From assembly GCA_028873815.1 (NCBI GenBank), contig JAPPNN010000004.1, positions 144,829 through 208,828 on the forward strand: 64,000 bases of DNA, read 5' to 3'. The stretch is from Gemmatimonadota bacterium (GTDB lineage Bacteria > Gemmatimonadota > Gemmatimonadetes > Longimicrobiales > Gaopeijiaceae). Position 1 is the first letter of the stretch. Every line of letters begins with the position of its first letter. The notes below the pieces were generated by a model. The model did no database searches. It saw only the letters and a list, made by a program, of their open reading frames with translations, and was not told the DNA's origin. Positions 9,964 through 18,825 of the stretch are shown piece by piece. Both the position numbers and the translations under genes were made by a program.

Positions 9964-12900
9964 ATGCGCCGATTTTGTCGTATACTTGGCCGATTTTGTC
10001 ATATTCTGATCCTGGGTTTGGCGCTTGTCACCCTCGGGTGGTCACCGGCTGCCGCCATTGCGCAGTCTCAGGCGTCCACCGGCGTCATCCGTGGATCGGT
10101 ACTCGATCCGGCCGGCACGCCGGTGGCCGGTGCCGTGGTGCGAATGACCCACCGCCAGACCGGGCTCGTGACGACCGTGCTTACGACCCGTTCCGGCACT
10201 TTCGTCCGCCCTCTCCTCCCGCTGGGCACCTACGATGTGGCCGCGCAGTCGGAAGACCAGCTCGGCACGGCGACCGCCCAGGGTCTCGTCCTCCGGGTCG
10301 GGGAGGAACTCAACCTTGCCTTGCGGTTCACAGCGGTGGAGCTCGAGGGAATCACGGTGGAGGGAGACCGCGAGCAACTCGTGCACCCCGAGGACGTGAC
10401 CAGCTCGACCCGGCTCTCCGAAGAAGTCGTGGACGGGATTCCCAACAACGGGCGCAACTACCTGGACTTCGCGCTCCTGACCCCGGGTGTTGCGATTTCC
10501 CAGGGGCCCGACGGAGACGAGCTCAACATCAGCGGCCAGCGCGGCATCTTCAACAACTTCATTGTCGACGGCGCCGACTTCAACAACCCCTTCTTCGGCG
10601 AGCAGCGCGGCGGCCAGCGCCCCGCGTTCACCTTCAGCCAGGATGCGATCGAAGAGGTGGTGGTCGTCAATCAGGGCGCGTCGGCCGAGTTCGGACGCTC
10701 GGCGGGCGGGTTCGTCAACGTGATCACCAAATCGGGGACCAACGCGCTGGCGGGTTCCGCGCACTACTTCGGGCAGTGGGACGGCATCTCGGCGGCATAT
10801 CCCGTCGCGGCGCAGGCGGGTGAGCCGGATTTCCTGCGCAATCAGTTCGGGTTCACGCTGGGCGGGCCCATCGCACGCGACCGGGCCTTCTTCTTCGTGG
10901 CCTACGACCAGCAGGACGCGACGGAGACGAAGCAGATGCACCGCGTGGTCGAAAGCCCGGCGAATCTGGCGAAGCTGCAGGACTTCCTGGCCTCACGGTG
11001 GCCGGGGCTCTTCGAGGACGAGTTCGGACCCATTTCCCGCACCGACGACGCCCGCGCGCTGCTTGCGAAGGCGGACTATCATCTCGACGGTCGCAATCAG
11101 GTCTCCTTCAAGTACAACTACAACTGGTCGGAACAGGTCAACGGGACGTTCGACGTGGACTCGTGGGGACTGTCGGCCAACGGGATCGAGACGGACGAGG
11201 CGCACGCCTTCAACGCCAGCTGGCGTTCGCTACTGAGCAGCACCCTGTCCCACGAGTTGCGGGTGCAGTGGGCGCGCGAGGACCGCGTGCGCTGGTACGA
11301 CGGCCCGCTGATGCCGGGAGCCACGCCGCCCGCGACGCCGCAGTTCGTCTCCCTCGGCGGTCGCCCGTTCCCCGATATCGGCATGGACTTCGCCGACGGC
11401 TTCCGTATCGGCCTCCCGTTCTTTCTTCCCATCGATCCCGCGTACGACACGCGTCTGCAGGTCGTGGACAACTGGTCCTGGCTCCGGGACCGGCACCTCT
11501 TCAAGGCGGGCGTCGAGTACAACCGCACGGCCGTGTCGCAGCAGTTCATCGGGTTCGCCAACGGCCGCTACGTCTTCGATTCGGTTGACGGGTTCATCAG
11601 CTTCGTCACGCACGGCAGCCGCTACGTCACCTGCTCGGACGGGTCCGACAGCGCCACGGGAAGCTGTCCCGAGGGTGCTGCCATAACCGGACCAGTGCTC
11701 CTTTACCTGCAATCGGGAACCGTCCCCGGAGTGGCGCCGGACCGACTGGGCCGGGGGGACTTCGGCGTGAACGAGCTGGCGTTCTACCTCCAGGACACCT
11801 GGAAGCCGACCGACCGGCTCACCCTGAACCTGGGGGTGCGCTGGGAGGGGACATGGCACCCGCAGGTCGCCGTGCAGCCGAACGCGACCTTCTTCGCACC
11901 CTATCTGGGCGACCCCCGCTTCCCGTCCGACGGCACGATCCCCGACGACCTCGACAACTTCCAGCCGCGCCTCGGCCTCGCGTGGGACGTGTCCGGGGAC
12001 GCCAGCACGGTTATCCGGCTCAACGCCGGTGCATACCACGCGCGCATACCCATGCTGGTTTTTGCGCAGAGCGTGACCACCAACGGCGCCTTCCAGCAGA
12101 TCTTCTTCCGCAACAGCTTCGGGCTCCCGGAGCAGGGGCCGCCCGCGGTCGGGGAACTCATCGACGGAAGCGCCACGGCGCCGTTCCTTCCCGACATTCA
12201 CGTGACGGCCAAGGACCTGGAGCTGCCCCGCACCTGGTCGTTCTCGGCCGCAGCCGAGCGGCAGCTGGCCGGCGAGGTGGCCGTGAGCATTTCGTACCAG
12301 CACGCCCGGGGCGACAACCTCTTCCGCTTCGTCAACCGCAACGATGCGGCGTTCGGGTCGCCCTTCAGCCTGGGCACCCACACCGGCGGAGGCGGGATTG
12401 GCGCGCTCACCGTGGCCGAGAGCACGGCATTTTCGCGCTACCACGCGGTAACGGCCGGGCTGCGCGGCCAGGATGCCTGGGGCGGACGCCTGACCTTCGA
12501 CGTCGGCTACACGCTGTCCTTCGACCGGTCCGACGACGACAACGAACGCGATCCCTTCACGTTCCGTTACGCGGACGCGTCCAGCCTGACGTCGGAATAC
12601 GGCTGGTCCGACCGCGACCGGCGGCACAAGGTCACGGGCTACCTGGCGTTCGACCTTCCCGGAAACGTCGCCTTCAACAACGTGGTGCGGTATCTGTCCG
12701 CGTCGCCCGTCTCCGAGAACTGTGCCCGGCGCGGCGAGCGGGCCAGTCAGCCGACCGACCGGATCTGCACGGACGGCACCATTCTCGAGCGCAACACGCT
12801 CCGGCGCGCCAACGAGTTCTTCACCTGGGACGTCAAGCTGTCACGTCCCTTCGAGGTCGGCGCCGGCCGGACGGTCGAGGCGGTCTTCGACGTCTTCAAC

Positions 12901-13026
12901 CTGACCAATGCCGACAACTCGCTGGACACCGCCCAGGGATCGCTCCTCTTCAACTTCGACGGGTCGATCAGAAGCGGCCTGGGGGATACGCGCCGGGCGC
13001 AGCTGGGAGCGCGCGTGCGGTTCTGA
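9964..13026 (+). CDS. TonB-dependent receptor, Oar-like, with carboxypeptidase-regulatory domain
   Basis: The ATG at 9964 is chosen over the track start at 9514 because it opens a signal peptide ('ILILGLALVTLGWSPAAAIAQ') and lies just upstream of an AAGG site; the upstream extension overlaps the divergent UDG-like gene. About 1020 aa. Domains in order: CarboxypepD_reg-like ('GVIRGSVLDPAGTPVAGAVV'), plug ('VDGIPNNGRNYLDFALLTPG', 'IEEVVVVNQGASAEFGRSAG', 'FVNVITKSGTN'), and a large beta-barrel ending 'RRAQLGARVRF'. The plug pattern is that of Oar-type receptors common in Myxococcota, Acidobacteriota and Gemmatimonadota, thought to handle peptides or large substrates. The signal peptide contains a 7-codon tandem duplication, described as a separate repeat. 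Confidence 0.92.
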   Translation: MRRFCRILGRFCHILILGLALVTLGWSPAAAIAQSQASTGVIRGSVLDPAGTPVAGAVVRMTHRQTGLVTTVLTTRSGTFVRPLLPLGTYDVAAQSEDQLGTATAQGLVLRVGEELNLALRFTAVELEGITVEGDREQLVHPEDVTSSTRLSEEVVDGIPNNGRNYLDFALLTPGVAISQGPDGDELNISGQRGIFNNFIVDGADFNNPFFGEQRGGQRPAFTFSQDAIEEVVVVNQGASAEFGRSAGGFVNVITKSGTNALAGSAHYFGQWDGISAAYPVAAQAGEPDFLRNQFGFTLGGPIARDRAFFFVAYDQQDATETKQMHRVVESPANLAKLQDFLASRWPGLFEDEFGPISRTDDARALLAKADYHLDGRNQVSFKYNYNWSEQVNGTFDVDSWGLSANGIETDEAHAFNASWRSLLSSTLSHELRVQWAREDRVRWYDGPLMPGATPPATPQFVSLGGRPFPDIGMDFADGFRIGLPFFLPIDPAYDTRLQVVDNWSWLRDRHLFKAGVEYNRTAVSQQFIGFANGRYVFDSVDGFISFVTHGSRYVTCSDGSDSATGSCPEGAAITGPVLLYLQSGTVPGVAPDRLGRGDFGVNELAFYLQDTWKPTDRLTLNLGVRWEGTWHPQVAVQPNATFFAPYLGDPRFPSDGTIPDDLDNFQPRLGLAWDVSGDASTVIRLNAGAYHARIPMLVFAQSVTTNGAFQQIFFRNSFGLPEQGPPAVGELIDGSATAPFLPDIHVTAKDLELPRTWSFSAAAERQLAGEVAVSISYQHARGDNLFRFVNRNDAAFGSPFSLGTHTGGGGIGALTVAESTAFSRYHAVTAGLRGQDAWGGRLTFDVGYTLSFDRSDDDNERDPFTFRYADASSLTSEYGWSDRDRRHKVTGYLAFDLPGNVAFNNVVRYLSASPVSENCARRGERASQPTDRICTDGTILERNTLRRANEFFTWDVKLSRPFEVGAGRTVEAVFDVFNLTNADNSLDTAQGSLLFNFDGSIRSGLGDTRRAQLGARVRF
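9969..10005 (+). repeat. 21-bp-period tandem duplication inside the signal peptide
   Basis: The sequence 'ccgattttgtc' followed by a TAT-rich trinucleotide step occurs twice with a 21-bp period, encoding RFCRILG then RFCHILI. It is AT-rich compared with its surroundings and lies directly after the start codon of the Oar-like receptor. It looks like a recent in-frame 7-codon duplication that lengthens the positively charged n-region of the signal peptide. Confidence 0.7.
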
Positions 13027-13034
13027 CCAGACCT

Positions 13035-13059
13035 GGCCAAGTATCTAGCCAACTTGGTC
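13035..13059. terminator. Hairpin between convergent genes
   Basis: CCAAGT (13037-13042) pairs with ACTTGG (13052-13057), with a possible G-T and G-C extension, around a 9-base loop. It sits in the 42-bp gap between the convergent Oar-like receptor and nucleobase permease genes and could serve both strands. No strong U-tract follows. Confidence 0.5.
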
Positions 13060-13068
13060 CGGGCCCCA

Positions 13069-14820
13069 TCACCTGCCCACCTTCACCGCCAGGATGTCCA
13101 CGTTGTGATACTCCCGGTGCTTCACGGACGCGGCGTGATGGCGCAGAAGCGCCAGTGAGAGATCCCGCTCGCTGGTCGGGTCGGGACGGTCGCCGAGCAG
13201 CATCATCTGGTTCTCCAGGTTGCCGGCGCGCGTGGCGGCCGTGAATTCCAGCGTGGCACCGTCGCGCGTGTCCTGGGCGATCACCCGCAGGCGACGTCCC
13301 TCGGCGGCTGGCGCATGCTCATCCTCTTCCTGGCGCAGGAGACAGAGCAGCGCTTCCTCGGTCGCGGCGCGCAGGCGTTCCGTCGCCTGGGCACCCCACC
13401 CGTACCGCGTTGCGAAATCGACAACGAAACGGTCGAGTTCCGGGAGGCTGTCCGGGCGCAGCGCCATCTCGGTCTTGCGCCGGCGAGGCCCGGTCAATTC
13501 GAGGAAGAGCGTCAGGAGCAGGACGGTCAGGCCGCCGGCCGTGAGGCCGTTCGCGAGCATGCGACCCGTCGGCGCGGCGAGGTGGCCCGGGAAGATGGCC
13601 TGGAACTGGATGCCGACGCCGATCCAGAACGCGAGGCCCGCGACGAGGGCGTTCTGCCTGTTGGCGCCTTCCCGGAAGACGATGCGCATCCCCTGGGCGA
13701 AGGTCACGCCGAAGATGACCATGATGTACGCGCCCAGCACCGGGGGCGGTATGGAGAGGATCAGGGCTGCGATCTTGGGCACGAAGGCGAGCGCGACGAG
13801 AGCGACGCCGATATGGACGCCCACCCTCCGCGCGGCCACACCGATGCCGTCCGCGAGTGCGATGCCAGCCGTGTACGGCCACGGCGGCAATACTCCGGCG
13901 AGTCCCGATAGCACGGTCCCGACGCCGCAGGCGTTGACGGCCCCTTCGACCTTGCGGAAATCGACGGCCTTCCGCTCCCGGTAAGAGAGTCGTTGCATGC
14001 GCACCGTGTCGCCGACCTGCCGAACCGTGATCACGAACGTCACGAAGAGGAAGCCGGGCAGCAGGATCCAGAAACCGGGACCGAAGCTCAGGTCCAACCC
14101 GGGTGAAGCCGCCGAAGGCACGCCGATCCAGGACGCATGGGCGACGCGTTCGAAGTCGAGGATCCCGAAGAATGCCGCAGTCAGGCATCCCGCGCCCATC
14201 CCGAGCACCGGGGTCCAGGCGCGCACGATCCTGGGCGCGCGAAGCATCAGGCCCACGACGACGACGATCGTCACGGCGGCGACCGTGGGGGCCGCGGTTG
14301 TGGGCGCCCCCTCCGACACCCTCGTGAGCATGGCGAACCCCATGGGCATCACCGTCACCGAGACGAGGGCGAGAAGCGTGCCGGACACAAGTGGCGTGAT
14401 CAGGCGCCTGAGGTGCGACAGGCTGGCCGCCAGGACGAACTGACAGAGCGCCGACGCCACGACCAGCGCTCCGAGCAGGGCAGGACCGCCCGTGATCAGC
14501 GCGAGCACGGCCACCCCGATGGCGGCCCCCGAAGCACCCATGACAGTGAGACTTCCGCCACCGATCGCGCCGAACCGGATCGCCTGCACGACCGTCACCA
14601 AGCCGCCGATCACCATGCTGGCGAAGATCGCCCAGGACAGGTACGCGTCGCCCTGGTTTGCGACGCGCGCGACGATCGTGTTGACCACGACCACCGGCAC
14701 ACACACCAGAACCGCCGTCTGCGACCCGATGATGAACGACGCCAGAGGGGGAGGCCGATCGTCGGCGGCGTAACGCAGTCTGCTTCGGGATTGTCCCGCT
14801 TCAGGTGTCATACCGCCCAT
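13069..14820 (-). CDS. NCS2-type xanthine/uracil permease fused to a C-terminal ATPase-like (HATPase_c) domain
   Basis: I prefer the ATG at 14820, which has an AAGG site 5 bases upstream, giving about 583 aa. The first roughly 420 residues form a polytopic membrane protein with the NCS2 (nucleobase:cation symporter-2) layout, e.g. 'LASFIIGSQTAVLVCVPVVV', 'GGGSLTVMGASGAAIGVAVL' and 'GPGFWILLPGFLFVTFVITV'. After the last helix the protein continues with a soluble domain of about 155 aa ('RPDSLPELDRFVVDFATRYG', 'TERLRAATEEALLCLL', 'GATLEFTAA') that resembles the RsbW/serine-kinase anti-sigma type HATPase_c fold in its first helix and N-box region, though the ATP-lid glycine motifs are not clear. 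The substrate is probably a purine or pyrimidine base; the soluble part may regulate transport or signal. It is convergent with the receptor and divergent from the reductase. Confidence 0.82.
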   Translation of the reverse strand: MGGMTPEAGQSRSRLRYAADDRPPPLASFIIGSQTAVLVCVPVVVVNTIVARVANQGDAYLSWAIFASMVIGGLVTVVQAIRFGAIGGGSLTVMGASGAAIGVAVLALITGGPALLGALVVASALCQFVLAASLSHLRRLITPLVSGTLLALVSVTVMPMGFAMLTRVSEGAPTTAAPTVAAVTIVVVVGLMLRAPRIVRAWTPVLGMGAGCLTAAFFGILDFERVAHASWIGVPSAASPGLDLSFGPGFWILLPGFLFVTFVITVRQVGDTVRMQRLSYRERKAVDFRKVEGAVNACGVGTVLSGLAGVLPPWPYTAGIALADGIGVAARRVGVHIGVALVALAFVPKIAALILSIPPPVLGAYIMVIFGVTFAQGMRIVFREGANRQNALVAGLAFWIGVGIQFQAIFPGHLAAPTGRMLANGLTAGGLTVLLLTLFLELTGPRRRKTEMALRPDSLPELDRFVVDFATRYGWGAQATERLRAATEEALLCLLRQEEDEHAPAAEGRRLRVIAQDTRDGATLEFTAATRAGNLENQMMLLGDRPDPTSERDLSLALLRHHAASVKHREYHNVDILAVKVGR

Positions 14821-14877
14821 AATACCTTGAGTGCGTTCCGAGGTCACGCACACCCCGTACCCGGGCCCGTCCCTGCC

Positions 14878-15981
14878 ATGCCCATGGTCGACCAGACGTC
14901 ACAACTCCGCGCTCCGGTCCTGGTCACGGGCGCCAACGGCTACGTCGCATCCTGGCTGGTCAAGCGACTGCTCGAACGCGGCTTCGACGTGCATGCCACC
15001 GTGCGGGACCGGCGCGATCCGCGAAAGACCGGCCACCTCGAGGCCATGGCGCATGGCTGTCCCGGCACGCTGTCCCTGTTTCGGGCCGACCTGCTTGATC
15101 GACAGGGGTTCGACCGGGCCATGGCGGGTTGCGGGTTGGTGTTTCACACCGCCTCGCCCCTCATTGTGCGGAATGTCCAAGATCCCCAGCGCGATCTTGT
15201 CGAGCCCGCGACGCAGGGCACCCACAACGTTCTGGAGGCCGCCAACCGTACCCCGTCCGTGCGCCGGATCGTCCTCACATCCAGCATCGTCGCGATCTAC
15301 GGGGACGCCGCCGACCTGGAAGGCATCGACGCGGACAGGTTCGACGAGAGCCACTGGAACACGACCAGCAACGAGCGCCACCAACCCTATTCCTGGTCCA
15401 AGACGCTGTCGGAGCGGCTGGCCTGGAAGATTGCCGGTGAACAGGCGCGCGCCGGCCAAAAGGCGCAGTGGGACCTCGTGGTCGTGAACCCCGGACTGGT
15501 ACTGGGACCGAGCCTGAGCATCCACACCAGCGCGGAAGGGGTCCTGGTCATGCGGGACTTCGGAAACGGCTACTACCGCTTCGGCGCCCCGGCACTCGAA
15601 TTCGCGATCGTCGACGTACGCGATGTCGCGGAAGGCCACATTCGCGCAGGGCTACTGCCGAACGCGCGCGGTCGCTACATCCTCGTCAGCGAGTCGTTGA
15701 GCCTGCTCGAAATCGCCGGGATTCTGCGTTCCCGGTTCGGCGACGCTTTTCCGTTCCCACGCCGAAAGGTCCCCAATGCCGCGGCGCTGATGCTCGCTTC
15801 CAGCAGGGGAATACCCCAGGCGGTCGCCAAGCGCAACCTCGGGTATCCGCTCAGGTTCGACAGCCGCCGGGCGAGGGACCGGCTCGGCCTGACCTTCCGG
15901 CCCGCCGCGGAATCGGTCGTCGACCACTTCCAGCAACTGCTTGACGATGGCCTCGTTCCCGCGACAGCACGGCGGCCTTGA
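14878..15981 (+). CDS. NAD(P)-dependent epimerase/dihydroflavonol-4-reductase-like SDR
   Basis: The conserved part starts at the ATG at 14878 ('MPMVDQTSQLRAP'); the 5' extension in the ORF track lies over the permease gene on the other strand and is a shadow. The 367-aa protein is an extended short-chain dehydrogenase with the Rossmann motif 'VTGANGYVASWLVKRLL' at residues about 16-32, the 'LVFHTASPL' segment, the catalytic serine region 'RIVLTSSIVAIYG' and the YxxxK motif in 'QPYSWSKTLSERLAW'. It most resembles DFR/anthocyanidin-reductase-type enzymes that reduce aldehydes or ketones with NADPH, but bacterial members have many substrates. It stands alone, convergent with the GcvT/DmdA-like operon, with a 19-bp gap. 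Confidence 0.86.
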   Translation: MPMVDQTSQLRAPVLVTGANGYVASWLVKRLLERGFDVHATVRDRRDPRKTGHLEAMAHGCPGTLSLFRADLLDRQGFDRAMAGCGLVFHTASPLIVRNVQDPQRDLVEPATQGTHNVLEAANRTPSVRRIVLTSSIVAIYGDAADLEGIDADRFDESHWNTTSNERHQPYSWSKTLSERLAWKIAGEQARAGQKAQWDLVVVNPGLVLGPSLSIHTSAEGVLVMRDFGNGYYRFGAPALEFAIVDVRDVAEGHIRAGLLPNARGRYILVSESLSLLEIAGILRSRFGDAFPFPRRKVPNAAALMLASSRGIPQAVAKRNLGYPLRFDSRRARDRLGLTFRPAAESVVDHFQQLLDDGLVPATARRP

Positions 15982-16000
15982 TTCCTGGATCTTCCCGCCG

Positions 16001-17170
16001 CTACGACTTCGGAATCTCCTTGTCCGGGTCCACGAACGGCTTCGGTACCACGGCAGCCTGCCGCTCCCCGTCCGGCGTGGCTACCCGCAGCCGCGTCCCC
16101 AACTCCGCCAACGCCGTTGGCACCATCGCGTAGCCGATATTCCGCTTCAGCCGCGGCGACCACACCGCTGAGGTCACGCGGCCGATCGCATCGCCATTGC
16201 CGCCCGCGCCCCCCACCCCGTCCGCCCACACCGGCCACCGCGTCATGTTCAGGTCCAGCGGCGCGCCCGCGATCTCGACGCCCGCCAGCCGCCGCCGCGG
16301 CCCTTCCGCCGCGATCCGCGCCAGCGCCCCCCGGCCGATAAAGTCGCCCTCCTGGCCGCGGTCCACCTGCCACCCCATCCCGACCTCGTACGGGTTCGTG
16401 TCCAGCGTCATGTCGATCCCGTAATTCAGGATCCCCGCCTCGATCCGCCGGATGTCCGACGGCCCCGTGGGTGCAATGCCCAGGTCGGCGCCCGCGTCTA
16501 TGACCCGGTCCCACAGTTCGACCCCCCGGCTCCCCTCCCGCAGGTAGATCTCGTAACCGACCTCACCGCTCCATCCGGTCCGGGTCACCACCACCGGGAT
16601 GCCGTCCAGGTCGGTCTCCGCGAACCAGTAGTAGCGCAGCCCCGCGACCCCGTCCCCGAACAGCCTTCGCACCACCTCCTTCGACTTTGGCCCCTGCACC
16701 TGCATCGGCGACACGTCGGGCTCGCGCAGCCGCACATCCAACCCCGAATTCAGCGCCACCCCCTTTGCCCACAGCAGCACGTCGCTGTCCGCCAGCGCCA
16801 GCCAGAAGTGGTTCTCCCCCAGCCGCAGCAGCACGGGATCGTTCACGATGCCCCCGTCCTCGGCCGTAATCAGCACGTACTTGCCCTGCCCGACGGCGCA
16901 CTTCGACAGGTCCCGCGGCGTCAGCATGTTCGTGAACGCGAACGCGTCCGGCCCGGTGATCTCGACCTGCCGCTCGACGCTCACGTCCCACACCGTCACC
17001 CCGGTCCGCAGCCGCTCGTACTCGGCGTGCAGGTCGTCGTACCGGGTAGGCAGAAACATGTGGTTGTAGACCGTATAGGCACGGCAGCCGGCGCGCAGGG
17101 TGGCGTCGAAATACGGTGAACGGCGGAGCCGCGCCCCGCGCTGGATGAGTGCCATGTCGAAGGTGGTCAT
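16001..17170 (-). CDS. GcvT/DmdA-like folate-dependent methyltransferase (possible DMSP demethylase relative)
   Basis: The start at 17170 has a GGAG site 9 bases upstream; the longer track ORF overlaps the gap and the upstream gene. The 389-aa protein has the full aminomethyltransferase (GCV_T plus C-terminal barrel) layout. Several segments match what I recall of dimethylsulfoniopropionate demethylase DmdA better than glycine-cleavage T protein: 'AYTVYNHMFLPTRYDD', 'VWDVSVERQVEITGPDAF', 'GGIVNDPVLLRL' (VNDPV instead of the DD of GcvT), 'LALADSDVLLWAKG' and 'EPDVSPMQVQGPKSKE'. Such enzymes move a methyl or methylene group from a sulfonium or amine to tetrahydrofolate in the cytoplasm. It is the last gene of a four-gene operon with two FAD oxidoreductases and a second GcvT-like protein. 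No gcvH or gcvP is nearby. Whether DMSP is the substrate is unproven. Confidence 0.85.
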   Translation of the reverse strand: MTTFDMALIQRGARLRRSPYFDATLRAGCRAYTVYNHMFLPTRYDDLHAEYERLRTGVTVWDVSVERQVEITGPDAFAFTNMLTPRDLSKCAVGQGKYVLITAEDGGIVNDPVLLRLGENHFWLALADSDVLLWAKGVALNSGLDVRLREPDVSPMQVQGPKSKEVVRRLFGDGVAGLRYYWFAETDLDGIPVVVTRTGWSGEVGYEIYLREGSRGVELWDRVIDAGADLGIAPTGPSDIRRIEAGILNYGIDMTLDTNPYEVGMGWQVDRGQEGDFIGRGALARIAAEGPRRRLAGVEIAGAPLDLNMTRWPVWADGVGGAGGNGDAIGRVTSAVWSPRLKRNIGYAMVPTALAELGTRLRVATPDGERQAAVVPKPFVDPDKEIPKS

Positions 17171-17220
17171 GCTTGTATCTCCGGGTATTGAGGATCGGGG
17201 GTTTGACATTGTGAACGTTT

Positions 17221-18825
17221 TCACGAGCGTCCGCTCAATCGCGCCACCTGCTTCCGTTCGCGCAAGATTGCGCCTGCGGCAAGGCGGCCCGGTCCTCCCG
17301 TCACGCCGCCCCCCGGGTGGCACCCCGAGCCGCACAGGAACAATCCCTCGACCGGCGTCGCGTATCGCGCCCAACCCGCGATCGGGCGCATGAAGAGCAT
17401 CTGGTCGAGGCCCATCTGCCCGTGGTATTCGTCGCCATTTGTGAGACACGGTTCGGTTTCGAGGTCGAGCGGCGTGATCAGGCGGTGGTCGACGATGCGG
17501 TCGCGCATGCCGGGCAGGAAGTCGTCGAGGACGGTGAGGACGTTGGCGAGCAGGGCATCGTGGGTCGAATCGTCCTGCCAGCTGCCCGCGCGCAGGTGGT
17601 AGGGCGCGTACCGCACCTGGATCGAGGCCAGGTGGCGGCCGGCGGGCGCGAGCGCGGGGTCGTGCAGTGTGGGCATCACCATGTCGAGGTGCGGGCGGGC
17701 CGAGGCGCGGCCGTACTTCGCGTCATCGGCGGCGCGTTCGAGGTAGTCCAGGGTCGGAGCCACCAGAGTGTGGCCGGCGAGGCGTTCGGCCGCGTCCGGG
17801 AGTGGCGGGAGCCCGTCGAGCAGCAGGTGCAGGACCGCCGTGGTGCCGCGCATCTGGATGTTGGCGACCTTGCGGTTGAACTCGGGGCCGAGCCGCGGCG
17901 CGCCCACCAGAGCGAAGAAGGTGCGGCGGGGATCGGCGCCCGAGATCACGCAGCGGGCGGCGATCTCTTCCCCGCCTGCCAGGGCTACCCCGGTCGCGGC
18001 CCCGTCCTCCATCAGAATGCGCTCGACCTCCGTCCCGGTGCGCACCTCGGCGCCGTGCGCGCGCGCCGCCGCGGCCAGCGCAGCCGAGAGCGCCCCGATC
18101 CCGCCCTTCACGAACGCCGACGAGCGGAAGCCGTGGGGATCGCATCCGGTGGCGTGGTACAGCATCCGCAACGCGCCGCCCATGGCGCTGGGGCCTTGAC
18201 GGGAGCCCGCCAGCGCGGTACTGGCGAGCATCCCCTTGAGGGCGTCGCTCTCGAACCAGTCGTCGAGGAGGTCGCGGGCCGGGAGCGGCGCCACGCGCAG
18301 CAGTTCCACGACCGTACGCTTGCCGAGCCTGCCCGCCCGGATGAGGGGGCGTAGGAGGCGGAGACGCTCCCGCGCGGTCATGTCGTGCGGGGCGGGGGCC
18401 GGGTGATCGAGGGCGACGCGCAGCACCCGCGCCATGGTGTGCAGGTGGTCGGCCCAGTCGGGGAAGCGGGCCGCGTCCGCGCGGCTGTGACGGGCGATGT
18501 CGTCACGGGTGCGCGCGGGGTCGCGCCACAGGGTGAGGGCCTCGCCGCCGCCGGTCAGCGAGGTCGCCAGCGCGGGGGGGTGAATCCACTCGAGACCGTG
18601 GGCGTCGAGGCCGAGGTCGGCGGCGAAGCCCGCGGGGAAGAGGCCCGCGTCCTGGGCGGCCACGTTGACGGCGCAGCCGGGGAAGATCTCCGCCGTCGAG
18701 GCTGCGCCCCCCAGGACCGCCCGCTGTTCCAGCACGAGGACCTTCCACCTCTCGCAGGCGAGGCGGGCGGCCGTCACCAATGCGTTGTGACCGCCTCCCA
18801 CGACGACCGCGTCGTACTGCTTCAC
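17221..18825 (-). CDS. PYROXD2/CrtI-like FAD-dependent oxidoreductase (second copy)
   Basis: The GTG at 18825 overlaps the stop of the upstream paralogue (GTGA) and follows a purine-rich GGAGGGGGAGG site. 534 aa. The N-terminus has the FAD-binding motif 'DAVVVGGGHNALVTAARLAC' and the C-terminus has the second FAD motif 'GLFLCGSGCHPGGGVTGGPG'. The overall layout is that of the phytoene-desaturase/PYROXD2 group of flavin amine-oxidase-like proteins. It is about 50% alike by eye to its upstream neighbour in the shared motifs ('YAPYHLRAGSWQDD' against 'YAPYELREGTWDEK'). The reaction may be oxidation of a C-N or C-C bond of a small metabolite that the adjacent folate enzymes then demethylate. Carotenoid synthesis is unlikely because no phytoene synthase or prenyltransferase gene is present. 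Confidence 0.85.
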   Translation of the reverse strand: MKQYDAVVVGGGHNALVTAARLACERWKVLVLEQRAVLGGAASTAEIFPGCAVNVAAQDAGLFPAGFAADLGLDAHGLEWIHPPALATSLTGGGEALTLWRDPARTRDDIARHSRADAARFPDWADHLHTMARVLRVALDHPAPAPHDMTARERLRLLRPLIRAGRLGKRTVVELLRVAPLPARDLLDDWFESDALKGMLASTALAGSRQGPSAMGGALRMLYHATGCDPHGFRSSAFVKGGIGALSAALAAAARAHGAEVRTGTEVERILMEDGAATGVALAGGEEIAARCVISGADPRRTFFALVGAPRLGPEFNRKVANIQMRGTTAVLHLLLDGLPPLPDAAERLAGHTLVAPTLDYLERAADDAKYGRASARPHLDMVMPTLHDPALAPAGRHLASIQVRYAPYHLRAGSWQDDSTHDALLANVLTVLDDFLPGMRDRIVDHRLITPLDLETEPCLTNGDEYHGQMGLDQMLFMRPIAGWARYATPVEGLFLCGSGCHPGGGVTGGPGRLAAGAILRERKQVARLSGRS

